Shown here: positions 17,691 through 25,185 of the stretch, piece after piece | Position numbering within the stretch: position 1 is the stretch's first letter | How the letters are laid out: every line of letters begins with the position of its first letter | Source of the DNA: Bacteroidales bacterium | GTDB lineage: Bacteria; Bacteroidota; Bacteroidia; Bacteroidales; UBA4181 | Direction of reading: 5' to 3' | NCBI GenBank assembly: GCA_031271175.1 | Contig: JAISWE010000159.1 | Location: 1-33,560, forward strand | Length of the DNA: 33,560 nucleotides | Made by a program: the position numbers and the translations under genes | The notes under the pieces: model-generated | The model's database searches: none | Seen by the model: only the letters and a program-made list of their open reading frames with translations | What the model was told of the DNA's origin: nothing

Positions 17691-18935
17691 TTGAAGACCG
17701 AATTTTACATAGCGCGGCGACTTTTGTCGGGAGGAGCGCAACGGAAGTCCACCGGTTTGATGGTGGCTATCAGTATGGCCGGCATAGCGCTAAGTTTGTC
17801 GGTGATGATTGTTGCTGTGGCTGTTACAAGCGGTTTTAAAGCCGAAATCAGCATGAAAGCCGTCGGGTTTGCCGCCGACATACAAATCACCAATATGGAC
17901 AGCCACTATTCGCTTTACAACATGTCGCCCATATCATCGAGCCGGGCTTTTCTCGACGAATTGAAGATGATGCCGGAAGTGCGTCATGTACAGCCGTACT
18001 GCGTCAAACCGGGGATACTGAAAAGCGCGGAAGAAACACAGGGGATTGTTCTGAAGGGGATCGACAGGGATTTTGAATGGGATTTTTTCCGAAAAAACCT
18101 CCGGGAAGGCGAAGTATTTCAGGTCAATGATTCGGTGGCGTCGGACCGGATGGTCGTATCGCGCTACATAGCGAATCTTTTGCAGTTGAAAGTCAATGAT
18201 GCGGTCATGGTTTATTTTGTACAGGATCCGGTACGGATGCGCCGTTTTAAGATTTCCGGCATATACGAGACCGGTTTGACGGAGTTCGACAAGGTGTTTG
18301 CGCTGGTTGACATGATGCATCTCCAGCGGCTGAACAATTGGAAGAAAGATCAGATCAGCGGTTTCGAGATTTTTATCCGTCGATTCGACCGCTTGGAAGA
18401 AGTCACGGACGAGATTTTAAACAAGGTCGGTTTTGACCTTCTGGAAGACGGCTCGAGTTTGAATGTGCAGCATATTCGCGAACTTTATTCCCAACTTTTT
18501 GACTGGCTGGGACTGCAGGACACCACGGTGTTCATCATTTTGTTGCTGATGGCGCTGGTAGCGGGTTTCAACATGATTTCCGGATTACTCATCGTGATTC
18601 TGGAACGGACTTCCACCATCGGCATATTGAAGTCGCTGGGCGCCGATAACCGTTTCGTCCGAAAGGTTTTTCTCTGCGAATCGCTGTTTTTCATCGGCAA
18701 AGGGCTTTTCTGGGGCAACGTCATCGCGCTGTCATTGTGCTGGTTGCAATGGAATTACGGTATCATCTCCCTCGATCAGGAGTCTTATTTCCTGAACAAG
18801 GTTCCTATTCACATCCATCCGTTACACCTGCTGGCGATCAATGTCGGGACAGCCGCCGCCATCCTGTTGATGCTGATGGTTCCGTCGTCCATTATCAGCA
18901 GGATAAGTCCCGGCGTTGCCGTCAAATACCGTTAG
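17691..18935 (+). CDS. LolC/LolE-like ABC transporter permease
   Basis: A 414-residue inner-membrane protein of the FtsX/MacB permease class. The N-terminus LKTEFYIARRLLSGG is followed by a first membrane segment (SMAGIALSLSVMIVAVAVTSGF). A periplasmic domain of about 230 residues comes next, and then three C-terminal membrane segments (VFIILLLMALVAGFNMISGLLIVILE; the LCESLFFIGKGLFWGNVIALSL region; LLAINVGTAAAILLMLM). This order matches LolC/E, which release lipoproteins from the inner membrane with LolD and LolA; those partners are not nearby. The start is taken as TTG 17691: earlier codons lie inside or at the -7 box (17656-17663), and the conserved FYIARR element follows directly. It ends overlapping the manA stop by 4 bases. 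Confidence 0.83.
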   Translation: MKTEFYIARRLLSGGAQRKSTGLMVAISMAGIALSLSVMIVAVAVTSGFKAEISMKAVGFAADIQITNMDSHYSLYNMSPISSSRAFLDELKMMPEVRHVQPYCVKPGILKSAEETQGIVLKGIDRDFEWDFFRKNLREGEVFQVNDSVASDRMVVSRYIANLLQLKVNDAVMVYFVQDPVRMRRFKISGIYETGLTEFDKVFALVDMMHLQRLNNWKKDQISGFEIFIRRFDRLEEVTDEILNKVGFDLLEDGSSLNVQHIRELYSQLFDWLGLQDTTVFIILLLMALVAGFNMISGLLIVILERTSTIGILKSLGADNRFVRKVFLCESLFFIGKGLFWGNVIALSLCWLQWNYGIISLDQESYFLNKVPIHIHPLHLLAINVGTAAAILLMLMVPSSIISRISPGVAVKYR

Positions 18936-19918
18936 TCGATATGGATTTCCAGCAATTCCGAAGGTTTCAACGGGATGAGGCTGATATTTTTCAATACGGC
19001 CGGTAACAGTACGGTTTCGCCTTCGGCAATGGGCAATACGGCATCGCCGGCGTTGATCATGCAATGGCCTGCAACGCAAACGAAAATGACAAACGAATCA
19101 ATGCCCTGATAGTCTTTCTCCACCGGTTGCCGTAGCCGAACGAGTTTTGTGGTAAAATACGGACATTTCACCAGTTCCACCGTTTGCGCCAAAGAATCGT
19201 AACGGACTTTATGCTGCGTTTGCTGCGTATAATCGATGGCGTCTATTGCCTGTTCCGTATGGATTTCGCGCGATTTGCCGCTGGCATCGGTACGGTCCCA
19301 GTCGTAAATACGGTAAGTGATGTCGGAAGTCTGTTGAATCTCCGCCACAACGATGTTCTTGCAGAGGGCATGAACTTTTCCTGCCGGAATAAAAAACACG
19401 TCGCCTTTTTTTGCTTCTTCTACATTCAGCATGTCCGGCAGTCGTTTTTCCGCCACGGCCTTCCTATAAGTTTCCCTGTCCACAGGCCGGTTAAATCCCA
19501 TTATTACGCGGCTGTCGGCATCCGCTTCCATCACATACCACATTTCGGTTTTTCCATAGGCGTTGTGACGCTGGGCTGCCAACCGATCGTCGGGATGCAC
19601 CTGAATGGAAAGGTTGTCCTGCGCGGCAATGAATTTGACCAGTAGCGGAAACTCCGCTCCGAAGCGTTCATACACCCTGTCGCCTACCAAATCGCCCATA
19701 TATACCTCTACCAGCTCATTCAAATCGTTTCCCTTGAGAAAGCCGTTCGCAACAACAGACACGTCGCCTGTTACGCCCGAAAGTTCCCAGCTTTCGCCGA
19801 TATGTTTCGACCGGCTCCCCTTGCCCGGTAAACGCTGTAACCAAGTCCCGCCCCATATCCGTTCTTTCAGGATGGGAATAAATTTCAACGGGTATAAACC
19901 TTGAGATTCCTGCATCAT
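18932..19918 (-). CDS. manA: Mannose-6-phosphate isomerase, class I
   Basis: A 328-residue zinc enzyme that interconverts mannose-6-phosphate and fructose-6-phosphate, feeding GDP-mannose synthesis or mannose use. The zinc ligands are in place: Gln106 and His108 in SIQVHPDD, Glu125 in YGKTEMWYV, and the metal-binding His183 in FIPAGKVHAL. The N-terminal GGTWLQR and GESWELSG elements are typical of the short cupin-type ManA of Bacteroidetes and Firmicutes. The start is one of two adjacent ATG codons (19918 or 19915). A near-consensus -7 box (GATATTTG, 19936-19929) lies just upstream. Its stop shares bases with that of the convergent permease gene. Confidence 0.94.
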   Translation of the reverse strand: MMQESQGLYPLKFIPILKERIWGGTWLQRLPGKGSRSKHIGESWELSGVTGDVSVVANGFLKGNDLNELVEVYMGDLVGDRVYERFGAEFPLLVKFIAAQDNLSIQVHPDDRLAAQRHNAYGKTEMWYVMEADADSRVIMGFNRPVDRETYRKAVAEKRLPDMLNVEEAKKGDVFFIPAGKVHALCKNIVVAEIQQTSDITYRIYDWDRTDASGKSREIHTEQAIDAIDYTQQTQHKVRYDSLAQTVELVKCPYFTTKLVRLRQPVEKDYQGIDSFVIFVCVAGHCMINAGDAVLPIAEGETVLLPAVLKNISLIPLKPSELLEIHID

Positions 19919-20007
19919 TAAGATTTTTCAAATATCGGTACAAAGAAAGGTATTTTTTCGAAAATCCGTACATTTTCACTGTAAAAAACTTTTTTTCACT
20001 TGTATGA

Positions 20008-20039
20008 TTTGGAAATCGTATGATTTTCATCTAATTTTG
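20008..20039 (+). promoter_or_regulatory. Consensus promoter of the 907-residue protein gene
   Basis: TTTG (20008-20011), a 20-base spacer and TAATTTTG (20032-20039) match the Bacteroidetes consensus. The chosen ATG at 20049 begins only 9 bases after the -7 box, so the transcript would be nearly leaderless. The box also rules out the ATG at 20004 as the start. Confidence 0.7.
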
Positions 20040-20048
20040 CATCGTGTT

Positions 20049-22772
20049 ATGCGTACTTTTGTAGTCATATTATCGGTTCTGCTGTTTCTGGCGGGTGCGG
20101 CCTTTTCGGTTTATTTTGTTTTATTGAAAGAGGAGCCGCCGGTTCTGGAGATACAGTTCGACGCTGTTCCGCCGGATGCCGGCATCATCGTGGATGTCCG
20201 GGACTATGGCGCATTGTGTGAACTGATGAAGGAAAGTCCCCTGTGGACGCAACTGTGTAAAATAGCTTCTCCGGAAAAATTAACGAAACAGATGGCACAA
20301 TGGCAGGCGCTCATCCGGGGACATGTTGTTTTTTCCGTACATCCGCTGGGCAAAGAGGATATGGGGTTTATCGGATACATGCGCATGAGCGGCAAGGAAG
20401 CGGAAAACGTGATGCTTTCCATCAGACAGCAATGGCCTGCAAGCGTTTTTTCCGATCGCGAATACGACAAAATCGTCATTACGGAAGTGATCTTCTCTGA
20501 GGAAAAACAAGCGCCGCAAAATTTTTTCTATGCCTTTCGCAACGGTTATCTGCTTTTTTCCCCTTCGTCCATCCTGCTGGAAAATGCGCTACGACAGCTA
20601 ATCGTCGGCCATAACATTACCGATCGGGGAGGGCTGGCCAATCTGGTGCGTACGGCGGGTAAAAATGCCGCTGCCAACGTTTACCTCCATTACGAAATGT
20701 TGCCCCGTGCGTTGCGTCCCTTTCTCCATCCCGACAGGATGAAAACCGTGTCGTCGGTAACCGGTTTTGCCGATTGGACGGCACTGGATTTGACGCTGAA
20801 ACCGGAATGGATGATGTTCAACGGGTTCACCGGCAATGCCCCCCATTCCGACAAGTGGCTTCCCGTCCTGCAAACACAGCCCCCCCTTCCGGTGACCCTT
20901 ACCGATGCCATGCCGCCTACTACCTGCGCCTTCTTCTGGATGGGCATCCGGCATATCCGGCAATATTTCAACGATTACGGTAATTATTCGACCAAATCCG
21001 GGCTAACAGCCCATAAAAAAGAACAGGAACGGATACGCGCCTCTTATGGAATCCGGCTGGAAAATGACTTTTCGGAACAGTTTGAAAACGAAATAGCGCA
21101 AGTTTATCCTTACCTGGGAACAGACCATACGGCATTTACCCTTTGCCGCATCAAAAGCACATCTGCCGCCATTGCCATGATTGAAAACTGGCAAGTAGGC
21201 TTTTGCGGGGCTACCGGTGATCCGGTCAACCGGCACAGAGCCGTACTTCCATTCGATGAACAACTGTCTTTTACGGCATACCATTTCCCTTTCGACGTCC
21301 CTTTTGCACTTTTCGGCAAACTGTTCAAAGGGAAAGGCGAATGGTGCGCCGTTGCTGATAATTACCTGCTTTTCGGCCCTTCGCCCGAATATCTCAAACG
21401 ATACCTGCACTACACCGCCCTTCACGCCAGCCTGCAAACCGACCTGACTTTCGGCAGGGTGGCCAATGAATTTTCGTCCAAGTGCAACCTGATGTTTTAC
21501 TGCAATCCCGCTGAATCCGCCGACTGTTTCCAACAATGGTTCGGCGCCGAAACGTTCAAAGAACTGGAAAATGCGGAAGAAACGCTGTCACAGGTACCGG
21601 CGGCCGTTTTCCAACTGAGCGTGGCAGGAGAGATGTACTACAACAACTTTTTCCTGAAACTGCAATCCGGAGAATCGGCAGCCCGCTCAACAGGGCTGCA
21701 AACCTCGTGGGAAAGCCTGCTGGATACCGCCATCACCTTCAAACCGCAACTGCTTCAAAATCACAATACGGGGAAAACAGAGGTTTTCGTCCAGGACATG
21801 GCAGGAAATGCCTGCCTGCTGAACAACATCGGCAGGATTTTATGGAAAATACGCTTGCCGGAAGCCATTCAAAGCTCCGTTTACCAGATAGACATTTACA
21901 AAAACAACAAACTGCAAATGCTTTTCAACACGCGGCATCATATCTATGCCGTCGATCGGCTGGGCAATATGGTGGACGGGTTTCCCGTACGGCTGCCTTC
22001 GGCGGCGACCGGCAGCATTGCCGTTTTCGATTACGAAAACAACCGAGATTACAGAATAATGGTAGCCTGCGAAAACCGGAACGTGTATGCCTACGATAAA
22101 AACGGCGCAAGCGTCGCCGGATGGAAATTCATCCGGAGCGAACACCCCGTTCAAACCGGCGTGTACCACCATCGTGCCGGAAACAAAGACTTTATCATCT
22201 TTGCCGACAAATACAAGGTATATATTCTCGACCGGCAAGGACGGACAAGAGTTTCCACCGAATACAATTTTCCCGTCGCCCGGAATACCGCTATTGCCAT
22301 GCACCGAAATGCAAGCATCGTATTGACGGATACCGCCGGTACGCCGCATTTCATATCCCTCTCCGACGGCAAAATCCAACGACAACCCGTGGCCAAATTT
22401 TCGTCCGGCCACTTTTTCGACTTCCAGGACACGGACGGCGACGGCCGGAACGATTTCATCTTTGCCGACAAAAATAAAATAGACGTCTTCCGGCAGGACG
22501 GCAGTCGGATAACCGCCATCGAAACCGACGAACCCGTGAGGATGCGCCCCGGCATCTATACCTTCTCCGCCACCGACATCAGGCTGGGTACCGTAGCCCC
22601 GCAAAAAAACCTGATCTACCTCTACAACAGCAAAGGCGAACTCCAGCCCGGATTTCCCCTGACGGGAAGCACCCCCTTCTCCATCGGACGGCTGGACAAG
22701 TTAAGCCCCAACTACAACCTTCTGGTAGGCAGTAAAAACAATTACCTCTATAATTATCCGGTAGGCCGTTAG
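20049..22772 (+). CDS. Large membrane-anchored extracytoplasmic protein, DUF3352-like N-terminal part and propeller-like C-terminal part
   Basis: A 907-residue protein with an N-terminal signal anchor (MRTFVVILSVLLFLAGAAFSV). Residues about 35-570 resemble the DUF3352-type proteins of Bacteroidales (AGIIVDVRDYGALCELMKES, FFYAFRNGYLLFSPSS), a family without known function. Residues about 590-907 consist of repeated strands with Asp/Asn-Gly turns ending in phrases such as GNMVDGFPVRLP, GASVAGWKF, YILDRQGRTRV, DVFRQDGSRI and GELQPGFPLTG, as in PQQ/FG-GAP-like beta-propellers. No catalytic motif is evident. It probably sits in the periplasm, held by the anchor. The frame is open upstream to 20004, but that part lies inside the promoter. 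No terminator is visible before the ychF leader. Confidence 0.75.
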   Translation: MRTFVVILSVLLFLAGAAFSVYFVLLKEEPPVLEIQFDAVPPDAGIIVDVRDYGALCELMKESPLWTQLCKIASPEKLTKQMAQWQALIRGHVVFSVHPLGKEDMGFIGYMRMSGKEAENVMLSIRQQWPASVFSDREYDKIVITEVIFSEEKQAPQNFFYAFRNGYLLFSPSSILLENALRQLIVGHNITDRGGLANLVRTAGKNAAANVYLHYEMLPRALRPFLHPDRMKTVSSVTGFADWTALDLTLKPEWMMFNGFTGNAPHSDKWLPVLQTQPPLPVTLTDAMPPTTCAFFWMGIRHIRQYFNDYGNYSTKSGLTAHKKEQERIRASYGIRLENDFSEQFENEIAQVYPYLGTDHTAFTLCRIKSTSAAIAMIENWQVGFCGATGDPVNRHRAVLPFDEQLSFTAYHFPFDVPFALFGKLFKGKGEWCAVADNYLLFGPSPEYLKRYLHYTALHASLQTDLTFGRVANEFSSKCNLMFYCNPAESADCFQQWFGAETFKELENAEETLSQVPAAVFQLSVAGEMYYNNFFLKLQSGESAARSTGLQTSWESLLDTAITFKPQLLQNHNTGKTEVFVQDMAGNACLLNNIGRILWKIRLPEAIQSSVYQIDIYKNNKLQMLFNTRHHIYAVDRLGNMVDGFPVRLPSAATGSIAVFDYENNRDYRIMVACENRNVYAYDKNGASVAGWKFIRSEHPVQTGVYHHRAGNKDFIIFADKYKVYILDRQGRTRVSTEYNFPVARNTAIAMHRNASIVLTDTAGTPHFISLSDGKIQRQPVAKFSSGHFFDFQDTDGDGRNDFIFADKNKIDVFRQDGSRITAIETDEPVRMRPGIYTFSATDIRLGTVAPQKNLIYLYNSKGELQPGFPLTGSTPFSIGRLDKLSPNYNLLVGSKNNYLYNYPVGR

Positions 22773-22892
22773 ATATCCTCCCAACTTTATCATCTACACA
22801 TGACGCATCGCATACGCCATACCACTTTCCCAGCCGCCGGTAAACCTCCCGGAGAAAAGCTGCCGAAATTGGCGGAAACGGCATCATGTGAC
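22773..22892. other. Intergenic segment with no recognised feature
   Basis: About 120 bases between the propeller-protein stop and the heptad array before ychF. Composition is GC-richer than other gaps in the window, but neither strand gives a family-like peptide, and no hairpin with a T tract is visible. Confidence 0.5.
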
Positions 22893-22941
22893 CTTCCTCT
22901 TCCATTTTTAATTTTCCATATTCCATTTTCAAACCTCAAAT
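22893..22941 (+). repeat. Degenerate heptanucleotide array in the ychF leader
   Basis: The stretch divides into seven consecutive 7-base units: CTTCCTC, TTCCATT, TTTAATT, TTCCATA, TTCCATT, TTCAAAC, CTCAAAT. It ends 3 bases before the ychF ATG. Two units are identical and others differ by one or two bases. No other promoter-like element is seen in this gap. Confidence 0.65.
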
Positions 22942-22944
22942 TTT

Positions 22945-24048
22945 ATGGCACTTCAATGTGGTATTGTAGGACTTCCCAACGTCGGCAAGTCCACTCTTTT
23001 TAACTGTCTGTCGAATGCTAAAGCGCAGGCAGCCAATTTTCCTTTTTGCACGATCGAGCCTAATGTAGGCGTCATCACGGTTCCGGACGAACGTCTGGCC
23101 AAACTTGCGGAACTCGACCAACCGCCAAGGGTGATTCCGGCCACCATCGAAACAGTAGATATCGCAGGGCTGGTGAAAGGCGCCGGTAAAGGAGAAGGGC
23201 TGGGCAACAAATTCCTCGCCCATATCCGCGAAACGGACGCTATCCTGCACGTGCTGCGCTGTTTCGACGACAACAATGTGACGCATGTGGACGGCTCCGT
23301 CGATCCGGTTCGCGACAAGGAAATCATCGATACGGAACTGCAATTCAAAGACCTCGAAACGGTGGAAAACCGGATCGAAAAAGTTCGGAAACAGTCGCAG
23401 GCCGGAGGCGACAAAACAGCCGGAAGAATGTACGAAATCCTGTTACAGTACCAGGAAGCGCTCCGGAAAGGTCAATCGGCGCGAACGGTGCAACTCGACA
23501 ACAAAGATGACCGCCGACTGGCGCGGGAACTTTTCCTGCTTACCGACAAACCGGTGCTCTACGTGTGCAATGTGGACGAGGCGTCGGCAGTGAAGGGCAA
23601 CCGTCATGTGGACGCCGTTGCCGCCGCCGTCAAATCCGAACAGGCGGGACTGCTGGTGGTAGCCGCCAAAATAGAAGCGGATATTGCCGAGTTCGACACC
23701 TTTGAAGAGCGGCAGCTGTTCCTGTCGGAAATGGGACTGAAAGAGTCCGGCGCCGTACGGCTCATCAAAGCCGCCTATTCGCTGCTCGGCCTGGAGACCT
23801 ATTTCACCACCGGAAAAGACGAAACCCGCGCATGGACTTACGTGAAAGGCGCCAAAGCGCCGCAGGCGGCCGGCCTCATCCACACCGACTTTGAAAAAGG
23901 CTTTATCCGCGCCGAAGTCATCCGGTACGACGATTACATCCGCTACGGTTCGGAAGCCGCCTGTCGCGAAGCCGGGAAAATAGCCATCGAAGGCAGGGAA
24001 TACACGGTACGGGACGGCGACATCATGCATTTCCGGTTTAACGTATAA
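22945..24048 (+). CDS. ychF: Ribosome-associated Obg-like ATPase YchF
   Basis: A 367-residue P-loop protein of the Obg/TRAFAC class (human OLA1 family), which prefers ATP to GTP and binds ribosomes. G1 is GLPNVGKS (residues 9-16), G3 is DIAGLVKGAGKGEGLGN, and the G4 position reads CNVDEASAVKGN (N-x-x-E, as in the ATP-preferring YchF group). The C-terminal TGS domain includes AWTYVKGAKAPQAAGLIHTDFEKGFIRAEV and ends RDGDIMHFRFNV, the standard family terminus. Length is normal (about 363-367). It is followed 18 bases later by the editing/IMPACT fusion gene, so the two very likely form an operon. Confidence 0.96.
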   Translation: MALQCGIVGLPNVGKSTLFNCLSNAKAQAANFPFCTIEPNVGVITVPDERLAKLAELDQPPRVIPATIETVDIAGLVKGAGKGEGLGNKFLAHIRETDAILHVLRCFDDNNVTHVDGSVDPVRDKEIIDTELQFKDLETVENRIEKVRKQSQAGGDKTAGRMYEILLQYQEALRKGQSARTVQLDNKDDRRLARELFLLTDKPVLYVCNVDEASAVKGNRHVDAVAAAVKSEQAGLLVVAAKIEADIAEFDTFEERQLFLSEMGLKESGAVRLIKAAYSLLGLETYFTTGKDETRAWTYVKGAKAPQAAGLIHTDFEKGFIRAEVIRYDDYIRYGSEAACREAGKIAIEGREYTVRDGDIMHFRFNV

Positions 24049-24066
24049 CTTTTTATTACCACCATT

Positions 24067-25146
24067 ATGGAACAACAGTTAAATGTACACGACAAGATCG
24101 AATACCCGCCGATGCACACGGCGGAACATATCCTGAACAGGACGATGGTAGAACTGTTCGGCTGTTCGAGGGCTATCACCACCCATATTGATAAGAAAAA
24201 GAGCAAATGCGATTATCTGCTTCCGTCGTCGCCCGGAGCGAAGATGCTGGCGGAAGTGGAACGCCGCGTGAATGAAGTGATCCGTCGCCGTCTTCCCGTT
24301 CATATCGACTTCCTGTCGCGCGAAGAAGCCGGCAAGATCGTTGATCTGGACAAACTGCCCGTCCGTGCGGGCAATACGGTTCGCATCGTGCGCGTGGGCA
24401 ATTACGATGCCTGCGCCTGCATCGGAAAACATGTGGGCAACACTTCGGAAATCGGCAGGTTTAAAATCGTCAGCTATAACTACAGCGAGGGAAAACTTCG
24501 CCTCCGGTTTACCGTCGTCGATCCGGCCGCCGTTTACCTGCAAGATGTGCCGGTAGACCATTTTTTTACCATCGCATCGGAATCCGAAGGAATATTCAGG
24601 AACAAGGGCAGCAAATTTATGGCTTTTGCCGTTCCGGTGAGCAGCGAAGAGGAAATCAGGGAAAAAATGGAATGGCTGAAGAAAAAATATTTCGACGCGA
24701 GGCATCATTGTTATGCATGGAGATTAGGCGTGGGCGGCGCACATTTCCGCACCTACGACGACGGCGAGCCTGCCGGTTCTGCCGGTAAACCGATTCTCAG
24801 ACAAATCACCTCTTTCGGGCTGACCAACATACTGGTGGCGGTCGTCCGCTATTTCGGCGGGATTCCGCTGGGTACGGCCGGACTGGTGCAGGCGTACAAA
24901 CATGCGTCCATAGATGCCTTAAGCCATGCCAACATCGTGCCGGCCGTGCTTACCGATACTTTTCTCCTCACTTTTGACTATCAAAACATGGATCAGGTAC
25001 TCCGAACGTTGAAAGACATGGAACTGGAATATACGGACAGATGTTTTGAAAACAACTGTTCCCTGAAAGTAAAAGTACGTCAAAGCCTTTCCGGCGTTTT
25101 GCTGCATCGAATCGGAAGGATTGCCAGCGCGGAAATGCAGGCATAG
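24067..25146 (+). CDS. Fusion of AlaX-type tRNA-editing domain and IMPACT/YigZ domain
   Basis: A 359-residue protein with two domains normally encoded separately. Residues 1-152 resemble the second-additional (SAD) editing domain of alanyl/threonyl-tRNA synthetases: the zinc pair His17/His21 (HTAEH) and Cys118/His122 (CIGKH), then the family phrase GNTSEIG. Such domains deacylate mischarged tRNA. Residues about 165-359 are a complete IMPACT/YigZ unit: SEGIFRNKGSKFMAFAVPV at its start, DDGEPAGSAGKPIL (231-244) and VVRYFGGIPLGTAGLVQAY (259-277), plus the C-terminal UPF0029-like domain. The roughly 12-residue linker carries no stop or frameshift. It lies behind ychF with an 18-base gap. Domain assignments are firm; the joint function is unknown. 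Confidence 0.88.
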   Translation: MEQQLNVHDKIEYPPMHTAEHILNRTMVELFGCSRAITTHIDKKKSKCDYLLPSSPGAKMLAEVERRVNEVIRRRLPVHIDFLSREEAGKIVDLDKLPVRAGNTVRIVRVGNYDACACIGKHVGNTSEIGRFKIVSYNYSEGKLRLRFTVVDPAAVYLQDVPVDHFFTIASESEGIFRNKGSKFMAFAVPVSSEEEIREKMEWLKKKYFDARHHCYAWRLGVGGAHFRTYDDGEPAGSAGKPILRQITSFGLTNILVAVVRYFGGIPLGTAGLVQAYKHASIDALSHANIVPAVLTDTFLLTFDYQNMDQVLRTLKDMELEYTDRCFENNCSLKVKVRQSLSGVLLHRIGRIASAEMQA

Positions 25147-25175
25147 TCACGCCGGTCTTACCGGAAACGGCGTGA
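25147..25175. terminator. Hairpin between two convergent genes
   Basis: TCACGCCG (25147-25154) pairs perfectly with CGGCGTGA (25168-25175) around a 13-base loop that contains an alternative CCGGT/ACCGG stem. There is no clear T tract on either side, so this is a possible bidirectional terminator or 3'-end stabiliser only. Confidence 0.5.
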
Positions 25176-25185
25176 AGCGGGATAT

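Noticed and set aside
21840-22604. 254-codon minus-strand frame inside the propeller-protein gene
   Set aside because: Antisense shadow of the repeat region; its Val/Gly/Phe pattern mirrors the repetitive sense strands.
22800-22944. Small gene in the gap before ychF, on either strand
   Set aside because: Open frames there run into neighbouring genes and show no ribosome site or family-like sequence; the last 49 bases are a heptad array.
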